From: Gracilaria vermiculophylla
Lineage: Eukaryota > Rhodophyta > Florideophyceae > Gracilariales > Gracilariaceae
Reading direction: 5' to 3'
Assembly: GCA_019155205.2 (NCBI GenBank)
Contig: JAHNZQ020000016.1
Location: forward strand, 150,326-166,463
Length of the DNA: 16,138 nt
Shown one piece after another: positions 8,043-15,250 of the stretch; position 1 is the stretch's first letter; each line of letters starts with the position of its first letter. The position numbers and the translations under genes are program-made. The notes under the pieces were generated by a model that saw nothing but the letters and a program-made list of their open reading frames with translations, ran no database searches and was not told where the DNA came from.

Positions 8043-9814
8043 TCATGCAAAGTACTTCATGGTGCTAAGAATGGAATCCACGCTACCTTTCAAAATCGAC
8101 AATTCATGGCAAGCTAGCACTTCAGATCGAAGCAGGCCAAGAATGTCCCTCACGAGAAAGTCAGCTCGACTATTTCCTCCGAAATCCGAGCCGTACAGAT
8201 CTAACACGGCGTGCATCATGTACGAAAGGTATTCGGCAAATTGGGGGGTACGAACGTGCTTTCTGACCATTAGCAGTAATGGTACCAATCCATCTAATGT
8301 TCTCCCGGAAAGCGCTCCTTTCAGACATCCACGTATAATAAGCTCCTCGACAACGCACACGGCAACCTCTGGCTTCCCTGTCTCGATCGCAAGATCCAGG
8401 GCCTGCCCGAATGCAAACTTCTTCAAACTTTGGTCATACTTGGCCAGTTTCGGTTTCGATAAGTGAGTAATAAGCACATCCTCGTTACTTGGCTTGGTGT
8501 TCTGACCACGGTCGAAATAACGCTGCGTGCCAGGGCGCGGTGTTTTGCGTTCCACTCCTATTCTTTCGAAGCCGCGGCCCCATCCTTCAAATTCCCGATC
8601 TTTAAAGGGGTCCTGTCGAAATGGGGCGTGCTGATTTCCTTTCAACTTAGCATGAACTCTGATCTCGAGTTTTCCGTCTGCCATCCCCGCTGCGTATCGC
8701 TTCCCTTCTGCACAAACATCTACCGACAAGATTGGCGAGCTGAATGACATAAGTCCCTTGGATTGGAAGTTTGTTAGATCGTGGACTTTTAAATATCCGT
8801 CAAGCCCGCCTGTCATAAACCTGTTGCCCAAGACATCTGAAACGCCACATGTGACACCCTTAGAATGTGGCTGCAAATTGTAAACTATCCGTCCTCCGAT
8901 AAAGAAATCCCACACACGCATCTCGTTTCCTCCTATTGTGACTGCTCGTGCGCCACCTGGCAATATGTGAACATCGCTTATAGATGACGAATGATCCAAT
9001 TCAAAGATGCACTCCTTAGAGCGTAAGTCATACAGACGAGCTTTGCGATCAGCGGAACCAGTCATCCACACGTGCATGGAAGCCGGGGAAGAGGCTTGGG
9101 CTTGAACATAATCAGTAGCTTCTCTGAGCGTAAATAGGCTGGTGGACGTCGCCAGATCCCACACACGCACGGTTTGATCATCGGAACCCGTGAGGACGCG
9201 TAGTCCATCGGCACTGAACCTTGTAGAGCGAACGGATCTGCAATAGAACCAGCGGACAACATGAAGGGTGTGTTAGCAGAGATTTCAGGATCGTAGATAA
9301 AGTACGAACACGTCGATCAGATAGGAGCGAAAGACAAATGATGAAATTTTCGTCAAAGTACTAGTAGTGCTCGGAGTGAACTATGTTACAAATTCGCATC
9401 ACCTCGACGTTCAGAGTCAGGTCTGATAAATGAAACTTACCCTTCATGTGCCTTCAACGCACGAAGCACAGTGCGATGGGCAACGTCAAATACATTTGCC
9501 GATCCATCGGCACAACCGGCAACCAACAGACGCCCGTCCTTCTTATAATGCGGACTGTACGCAATATCGCGAAATGTAGTGAGGCTCTTCCTTGTGTAGC
9601 CATCCGAAGAGTTGATCAACGACACGGAAAAATCGTGAGCGGCGGCAAGTTCATACGGCTTGAGGGGCGAGAAGTGAACGCGCGTAACGGCCTGATCGTA
9701 GCGATAGGCGGCCACCTTCTGCACGTGGTTCCATTGCGTGAGCTGGCGGGGGTGCGCTAGCTGGACGCGCGGCTTCTCTTTGAAGATAGGGAGCGGGAGG
9801 AAGTGCTCGGCCAT
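8043..9814 (-). CDS. UTP15: UTP15, U3 snoRNA-associated WD40 protein (two exons)
   Basis: Exon 1 is 9814-9441 and exon 2 is 9237-8043, joined in phase 2 at Glu-Gly|Ser to give 522 residues, close to yeast (513) and human (518) UTP15. The N-terminus (MAEHFLPLPIFKEKPRVQL) is followed by WD40 repeats (about 40-320) with SPLKPYELA, GSDDQTVRVWDL, TGSADRKARLYDLR and GGLDGYLKVHDL, then the GTQRYFDRG linker (about 361-369). The UTP15 C-terminal helical domain covers about 383-515 and includes FGQALDLA and FAEYLSYMMHAVLDLYG. UTP15 is in the tUTP/UtpA subcomplex of the small-subunit processome in the nucleolus, acting in pre-18S rRNA transcription and early processing. I prefer the ATG at 9814 to the in-frame ATG at 9871, which lies just 5' of a TATA-like run on this strand. 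The gene is divergent from RPA1. Confidence 0.93.
9238..9440 (-). other. UTP15 intron, 203 nt
   Basis: The donor is GG|GTAAGT (exon ends at 9441) and the acceptor TTCTATTGCAG (intron ends at 9238). A good branch-point match, TGCTAAC, lies at 9278-9272, about 36 nt before the acceptor. Splicing restores a continuous WD40 protein; the unspliced exon 1 frame stops at once at the donor. Confidence 0.9.
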
Positions 9815-9858
9815 GGCTGATGAGATGAACAATCCCGTGCGCCCGCGCACACGGCGGC

Positions 9859-9868
9859 CATATATATG
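9859..9868 (-). promoter_or_regulatory. TATA-like run upstream of UTP15
   Basis: CATATATATG-type sequence centred about 48 bp upstream of the UTP15 ATG on the minus strand. The position fits a TATA box with a very short leader. Confidence 0.35.
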
Positions 9869-10004
9869 CACTCACTGCATGAAACGCCGACGACGGGGGC
9901 GGTGATCATGTGCGCAGTGTATGCGAAGCGCGCCTTGCACGGGTGCCCCTGCTTAGTTCGTGATCCGGATCAGCCCCGCCCTGAAAATGGATCTTGATGC
10001 TCGG

Positions 10005-10015
10005 TTCCCGCCAAA
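10005..10015 (+). promoter_or_regulatory. E2F/DP-type site upstream of RPA1
   Basis: TTCCCGCCAAA (reverse complement TTTGGCGGGAA, a full E2F consensus) lies 168 bp before the RPA1 ATG. The same 11 bases occur upstream of SLBP at 4565-4575. RPA genes are E2F targets in plants and animals. Confidence 0.65.
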
Positions 10016-10182
10016 AAAATGTGCACTACGCATGCAAACAGCGCTCGCGGCGCCCCTCACGGAACTCGAAACGATAAGTCAAACCGTGAAGCGGGTTCAC
10101 CAAAGCGCGTCAGCGCTAAGTTGACAGTCTGCCCGACCTCCGGCAGTCTCTCTCACAAAGCGCCGTCCTCAACAAGCCCATA

Positions 10183-12177
10183 ATGGCTCAACACATGCAG
10201 CTTACGCACGGCGCCATTGCCGAAATTCATAACACCGGCAAGGCAATCGGCGAGCCTCTGCTGCAGGTCATTGATCTCAAGCCCATCGCGGCTGCCAACG
10301 CTTCTAACGGCAACGCTCCGCGCTACCGCTTCTGTCTCAGCGATGGCACCCATTTTATGCAGGCTATCACTGCCTCGCAGCTTACATCTCTCATCACAGA
10401 AGGTCATCTCAAGTCCCTCTCCCTTGTTCGAGTTAAAGACTTAATAAGAAACAATATCAACAACAAATACATTCTCATTGTACTCAACCTCACCGTTGTT
10501 TCACAGATGCCTGCCAAAATTGGGAACCCGGTCAACGCGGGCGCTGCACTGGGTCAGCAACAGAATCAACAGGCAAATGGAGCCATGCAACCTCCCTCCA
10601 CATATCCTGCCAACGGAAACGGTCGACCGCCTTTCGCCCAACAGCAAACTGCACCTCCTGCGTTTGGCGGGAACGGATTCGGTACGAATAATAATTTCAA
10701 TAAGTTTACACAGCCACCTCAGAATGGTTTCTCACCCGTGGGCTTCGGCGGAAAAGGTAATCAATGGGACGCTCCCAACTCTTATTCTAACAATGGACCT
10801 GTCACGAAGATGAACTCCGCTCCCACGAGTATATTCCGCCCTATTCAAACTATCAATCCGTACCAGAATGGATGGACTATTCGCGGGCGTTGTACATACA
10901 AGAGCGACCTGCGCCAATTCCAGAATTCCAGAGGAGAGGGTCAAGTCATCAGTTTCGAACTTACCGACGAATCGGGGTCTATTCGCATCACCGGCTTCAC
11001 TCAACGTGCGCCGGAAATTCAGGAGAAGGTGCACATGAACCGTTTGTACAAGGTATCGCGCGGTCAACTTAAGCAAGCAAATGAACGTTTTAATCGTTCC
11101 ACTTCCAACTTTGAGATGACATTAGATAACAATTCAGTGTTAGAACAGATGGATGACGACGGCTCATTCATGCAAATCAAATACAATTTCACCAAGATAG
11201 CAGAGCTCGACTCGGTGGATGTGAAGGGAAACTGCGACGTCGTCGGCGTTGTCACAGCGATTGGTCCACTCTCGGAAATCACAATTCGAAGCACTGGCGA
11301 ACCCTGCACTCGAAGAAGCATCACTCTAACAGATGATTCTAAGGCATCCGTAGAGCTTACCTTGTGGCGGAAGCAGGCTGAAACTTTTCTCACCGAAGAC
11401 GACCTTCCACGTCACCCCGTTCTCTTGCTTCGTAATGCTCAACGTGGCGACTTTGGGGGAGTCAGCTTAAATGTCTCTCGCATGACCACTATTGAAAAGG
11501 ATCCAGTCAATGTCCAAGAAGCAAATAAATTGAGGGCCTGGTTTGATGGTGGAGGCTTGGCAAATGTGAATGTGCAATCCGTGACTGCAGGACCTGGCAG
11601 CGGTGGAAAGATCATGGGGCCTAGAAAGACTCTTATGGAGGCCAAGACTGAAGATGTGGACCCCGTGTTCTCGGGTGGTGGTGGTGGAAGTGGAGCCAGC
11701 GCAACTTTCGTCACTCGCGGTATGATTGGATTTATTTCCACAAAGAGTGATTTGTACTATCCTGGGGACCCTGAGTCGAAGAAGAAAGTAATCCAGCAAG
11801 CTCCAGGCATTTGGTCAAGCGAAAGTTCGGGACGGCAGTTAAGCGATGCTGAAGTTGTGTGGCGCTACATCATCAGCATGAGGATTATGGATTGCTCGTC
11901 GTCAGAATGGGTTAGCGCGTTTGACGAAGTCGGACAAGTCTTGTTCTCACGTTCTGCTGACGAACTTCGTCAGCTCAAGGAGAAAGATCCCGCAATGTTC
12001 GAAAGCATAGTGGACGATGCCACGTTCCGCCCACTGCTGATGAAGATTCAGGTGAAAGAGCGCATGTGGCGAGACGTTCAGAAGATTCGTTACACCGTGT
12101 CGCGCGCGGAGCTGGTAGACTTTGCCTCAGAAAGCCAGCAACTATTGAAAGAGATCGCTGCTTATGGGGTTATGTAA
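10183..12177 (+). CDS. RPA1: Replication protein A large subunit (RPA1/RPA70), zinc cysteines lost
   Basis: The intact single-exon 664-residue protein has the full RPA70 order. The DBD-F OB-fold (about 1-116) ends in KIGNPV, and a Gln/Asn/Gly/Pro-rich linker (about 117-212) follows. DBD-A (about 217-325) has NPYQNGWTIRGR and SRGEGQ with Phe272. DBD-B (about 330-445) has Trp395 and Phe424 in the expected DNA-stacking places. DBD-C spans about 505-664. RPA binds single-stranded DNA in replication, repair and recombination. In DBD-C the block aligned to the human zinc ribbon (family cysteines 481, 486, 500, 503) has Pro or Gly, then Ser532, Ser546 and Ser549. KKVI (534-537) and Gly542 fix the alignment. 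The family aromatic F269 of DBD-A also appears as Leu. The start is the first ATG and is followed at once by the conserved N-terminal block. It is divergent from UTP15. Confidence 0.95.
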   Translation: MAQHMQLTHGAIAEIHNTGKAIGEPLLQVIDLKPIAAANASNGNAPRYRFCLSDGTHFMQAITASQLTSLITEGHLKSLSLVRVKDLIRNNINNKYILIVLNLTVVSQMPAKIGNPVNAGAALGQQQNQQANGAMQPPSTYPANGNGRPPFAQQQTAPPAFGGNGFGTNNNFNKFTQPPQNGFSPVGFGGKGNQWDAPNSYSNNGPVTKMNSAPTSIFRPIQTINPYQNGWTIRGRCTYKSDLRQFQNSRGEGQVISFELTDESGSIRITGFTQRAPEIQEKVHMNRLYKVSRGQLKQANERFNRSTSNFEMTLDNNSVLEQMDDDGSFMQIKYNFTKIAELDSVDVKGNCDVVGVVTAIGPLSEITIRSTGEPCTRRSITLTDDSKASVELTLWRKQAETFLTEDDLPRHPVLLLRNAQRGDFGGVSLNVSRMTTIEKDPVNVQEANKLRAWFDGGGLANVNVQSVTAGPGSGGKIMGPRKTLMEAKTEDVDPVFSGGGGGSGASATFVTRGMIGFISTKSDLYYPGDPESKKKVIQQAPGIWSSESSGRQLSDAEVVWRYIISMRIMDCSSSEWVSAFDEVGQVLFSRSADELRQLKEKDPAMFESIVDDATFRPLLMKIQVKERMWRDVQKIRYTVSRAELVDFASESQQLLKEIAAYGVM

Positions 12178-12332
12178 AATCTTTGACGAACTACTCAGTG
12201 CCACAACTTCGCTTTGCACCTCCAATCAAGCTTGGGATGTGATAAGTGGACTCATCATTACTGCCTTTCGTTCAGGAACTCATCAACCAAAAATCATGTG
12301 TGTGTGTGTGTGTGTGTGCGTGTGTGTGTGTG

Positions 12333-12364
<32 letters not shown>

Positions 12365-12542
12365 CGTGTGTTTGTGTGTGTGTGTGGGTAGGAAGCGTGA
12401 TTGTGTTCGAATATTCATTAAGGTTTACAGGAAAACGAAATACGTTTCCTTACTAAGCTTCATAGATCCATTCGCCTTCCCCCTTCTACAATATTGTATT
12501 CCCCACTACTTTTCGCGGTCTACGTGAGCGGTTGAACTTACA
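12178..12542. other. RPA1 3' flank with microsatellite
   Basis: It holds the TG repeat at 12297-12387 and, near 12430-12450, a small inverted repeat (AGGAAA and TTTCCT arms around an ACG-rich loop). No poly(A) consensus and no gene are evident. Confidence 0.5.
12297..12387 (+). repeat. (TG)n microsatellite with CG interruptions
   Basis: About 90 bp of TG dinucleotides interrupted by TGCG at 12319, 12339 and 12365 and by a T at 12372. It begins 120 bp after the RPA1 stop. Cys-Val open frames across it are artefacts of the repeat. Confidence 0.97.
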
Positions 12543-13002
12543 TCAGAGTGAAGCCAGTTGCGGCGAAAGCTCAACAATTCGTGGTGCCGTCATGAGTATT
12601 TGCGACTTGGCAACAACGTGATGCACAGTCGCATCTGAGTCTACCCCGTATCCCGCGTTCTGCTCCATTGAAGGCGATTGCATACGCATCTTAATGTAAA
12701 TGAGAAAAAGGAAGCCCGAGAATCTCGACAGTAACGCCTCCGGGGAAACAACCAATTTCGCGTGTTCGGGCGATTCCGAAGGGATTTGCGCTTCTAAACG
12801 AGACGGACGCATGTCGCGAAGTGTGCCCAGTTATCTGCCATATTTGACAACAAGTTGCAGTTTTCCAGTTATATACGGAAAAAGCTTTCAATAAACCAGT
12901 TTCGTCGCGCAGAGTTGCTCTTCCTAATCCGGCGCCCCCGATCAAGCCGGGGACCTGCGCCTGGCCCTTGCCGTCTTGGTTGTATAACGCTTGTCCCCCC
13001 AT
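12543..13002 (-). CDS. Possible two-exon gene, unrecognised 118-aa protein
   Basis: This is a tentative model. Exon 1 is 13002-12897 (35 codons plus one base, Gly-rich, starts MGGQALYNQD). The intron is 12896-12794, with donor CTG|GTTTAT and a pyrimidine-rich acceptor TCCGTCTCGTTTAG. Exon 2 is 12793-12543 (83 codons, ends in TGA). Exon 2 looks protein-like, with a hydrophobic stretch (LLSRFSGFLFLIYIKMRM) and VHHVVAKSQILM. Without splicing the two pieces lie in different, overlapping frames open over 12691-13002 and 12543-12812. The donor is weak and I recognise no family. It is divergent from the kinase gene, with 209 bp between starts. Confidence 0.3.
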
Positions 13003-13211
13003 CTTTCAAGATCATGCGGAATAATTTGCTTGCTCAACTTTAAATATACCCCTGCAACCTTTATCTCGCTCAAACAGAATAACTGTGCGACTTGCACAAA
13101 GATCAACGGCTGTGAATTTGTCCTGACACCGCGCGTATTTTTCAGATCGTAGAAAGTGTTTCAGGCCAAGAAGCGCTGCAGGCCAGTGATAAAACTTCCT
13201 GTCCCCGACTG

Positions 13212-14210
13212 ATGGCCTGCCCGCTAGACAAGGAAGTCCCCTGCCGCAGCGTTGAATGCTATCAACGTTTGAACTTCATTGACGAAGGGACATACGGCCG
13301 TGTCTTTCGCGCCCGCGACGTACAGAATGGAAAAATATACGCTCTCAAGCAAGTGAAGCTTGGGCATCACAAAGACGGATTTCCCGTTACAGCATTGCGG
13401 GAAATTGCAACCCTCTTCTCTGTCAACCATGAAAATATCGTGAATCTGCGAGAAGTGGTTGTCGGTTCTACAATTAACAAGATCTACTTGGTCATGGATT
13501 ACGCCGAGCATGATCTTCTGAGCTTGATCGAGCGCATGAAACGTCCCTATTCGGCATCAGAGATCAAGTCATTAATGCTACAGCTGTTACGAGGTGTTTC
13601 CCATCTACATGACAATTGGATTTTGCACAGAGATCTGAAGCCGTCGAACTTACTTCTCACTGGTCAGGGAGTATTGAAGATATGTGATTTTGGTTTAGCG
13701 CGAAACTATGGTGATCCGCTTTCAAAGTACTCCCAAGGTGTAGTCACATTGTGGTACAGAGCACCTGAACTACTCATGGGATCAACTATTTACTCAACCG
13801 CCGTCGACATGTGGGCTGTAGGTTGTATATTTGCGGAACTCATACTCATGCGACCACTTTTGCAAGGCGCGGGTGAGTTGGATCAATTGGGGAAAATCGC
13901 AACTATGCTCGGTGCACCCTCAGAAGAACGATGGCGTGGTTTCTCACAACTTCCAAATGCAAAGCGAGTTTCATTTCGGAGCTACGGGGATGGCAACTTT
14001 CGCGAGAACTTTTATGAAGGCAAAGAATCGACCAGAAAATTAAGGACATCTGACAATGCCCTAGATCTTATAGAACAGATGCTGCTGTATGACCCTGAAA
14101 AACGTATAACAGCAGCTGATGCTCTTAGACATCCGTACTTTTCTGAAAGACCTACCCCAAAGGATCCATCACTAATACAAACTTTTCCGGATGACCGCCG
14201 TGGTACGTGA
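13212..14210 (+). CDS. Cyclin-dependent kinase of the CDK10/CDK11 (plant CDKG) type
   Basis: The complete 332-residue protein kinase starts with the CDK10/11 signature CRSVECYQRLNFIDEGTYG (11-29). Catalytic features are all present: Gly-rich loop 25-30, Lys46, PVTALRE (58-64, the cyclin-binding helix), HRDLKPSN (139-146), DFG (159-161), TLWYRAPE (179-186) and DMWAVGCIFAEL (199-210). The activation-loop phosphosite is Ser174 rather than the usual Thr. CDK11 works with cyclin L in pre-mRNA splicing and transcription; CDK10 pairs with cyclin M. HDNWILHRDLK is closer to CDK11, while the short length and the ending TFPDDRR are closer to CDK10. There is no long N-terminal RS/RE extension as in animal CDK11. 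The start at 13212 is the first ATG before the signature. Confidence 0.9.
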   Translation: MACPLDKEVPCRSVECYQRLNFIDEGTYGRVFRARDVQNGKIYALKQVKLGHHKDGFPVTALREIATLFSVNHENIVNLREVVVGSTINKIYLVMDYAEHDLLSLIERMKRPYSASEIKSLMLQLLRGVSHLHDNWILHRDLKPSNLLLTGQGVLKICDFGLARNYGDPLSKYSQGVVTLWYRAPELLMGSTIYSTAVDMWAVGCIFAELILMRPLLQGAGELDQLGKIATMLGAPSEERWRGFSQLPNAKRVSFRSYGDGNFRENFYEGKESTRKLRTSDNALDLIEQMLLYDPEKRITAADALRHPYFSERPTPKDPSLIQTFPDDRRGT

Positions 14211-15105
14211 TATAAAATTGAGCATTAGTGAAAAGGGATATCAAACTTTTTTTCATTGAGGAAATTTTCGACCAGCCTTAATAAGGATCAATATGGCTGC
14301 GGCTGTGGGACATGAGCATAACGAAGTGATGTTTTATCCAATGTATTTCCCTGGAAACATGGTTTTGGCGTAAAGACCACTTTGAAATAGGCAGTCGGGT
14401 AGTTTGAAATGTCTTATGGATGCTTCAATGTTTACAACTCAGATTCTGCGAACAGGTATGTCTTGAAATGCTGCGGAGGTTCACACAATGCTGCTGGACC
14501 TAGAATGCAGACCCGTCATGTGGCGCAGAAAGCTGTAGTTTGAGCGGAACCTTTTCTTTTCTGGTGCACACATCTCTTCAGGATGACATTTGCCGCTTAT
14601 TAAGTACCGCTCAAGTGCATTAGCTTCATGAAATTGTGTGTTCAGCATATGTTTCGACCAAGTAAGCACCATGAGTGTATGTTTATACTTCTGCGGTGCA
14701 GTATGTAAGGGTACAACGTAACCTGCTAGTGGACTGTTCGAAATTCACGTTATTGGCAATATTGGTCAGAAGAACTAGACCATTGCTCACGAACTCACAC
14801 TTGTATACGATTGATGGCTGCCTCGAATGATCTTTATATCCATTGCTTGTCGTCAGCTTCTGATAATTGCTCCCAAACTTCCCGTGCCAAGCACGCTCAG
14901 GAGGTCTTACCAGATCACGAGCGAAAGCGGCCGATTCAACAGTATAGCGGTCGAAGATCTCATGCTTTAAGAGCTTCGTACGTGGCTTAAGAATGAGCTT
15001 TCAAAATGTAGAGCCTTTTGTTGTACACAATGGTTATAAAAGTATTCATGGCAAGGTGGGTGTTCTATCTCCGCCTTTCTTTCCATAGCTGTTTTACTTG
15101 ATTAT
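14211..15105. other. Gene-poor region before the transposon
   Basis: No gene is convincing in this stretch. There is an ATG-led plus-strand frame of 58 codons at 14814-14990, a minus-strand frame of 63 codons at 14481-14672, and a good TATA-like TATAAAAG at 15035-15042. The octamer GTACACAA at 15023-15030 recurs inside the candidate transposon end at 15144-15151. Confidence 0.5.
14814..14990 (+). CDS. Possible very short ORF, 58 aa, unrecognised
   Basis: ATG to TAA, basic and Ser-rich, with no motif I know. It may be chance or the remnant of a longer gene. Confidence 0.12.
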   Translation: MAASNDLYIHCLSSASDNCSQTSRAKHAQEVLPDHERKRPIQQYSGRRSHALRASYVA

Positions 15106-15143
15106 TTAGGGCCGTTCCATGACTTTTTTTTTGCGGAAACTAT

Positions 15144-15170
15144 GTACACAAAATTTACAGTTTTGTGCAC
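15144..15170. repeat. Subterminal inverted repeat in the transposon
   Basis: The arms GTACACAAAA (15144-15153) and TTTTGTGCAC (15161-15170) pair at 9 of 10 positions around TTTACAG. The octamer GCGGAAAC occurs directly repeated on either side (15133-15140 and 15191-15198). Such sites near a transposon end may be bound by its proteins; this is inference. Confidence 0.6.
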
Positions 15171-15250
15171 GTCTCCATTCTGTGAAAAGCGCGGAAACAC
15201 AGAGGAAACGGTAAATCCATCCGACCTGTAAGGACATTCATTTGCACATC

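Larger units (their letters stand above)
9815..10182. promoter_or_regulatory. Divergent UTP15/RPA1 promoter region
   Basis: 368 bp lie between the two start codons. It contains the TATA-like run on the UTP15 side, a GC-box-like CCCCGCCC near 9974-9981, and an E2F-type site at 10005-10015 on the RPA1 side. Confidence 0.6.

Noticed and set aside
7795..8466. Plus-strand open frame of 223 codons
   Set aside because: It is antisense to the conserved C-terminal exon of UTP15, starts without an ATG and has no recognisable product.
12164..12527. Open frames rich in Cys-Val across the TG repeat
   Set aside because: They are a direct product of the dinucleotide repeat.
14481..14672. Minus-strand 63-codon frame with a Cys/His pattern like a C2H2 finger
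   Set aside because: The spacing (C-x5-C, x15, H-x4-H) is not canonical, and there is no supporting neighbour or second finger.
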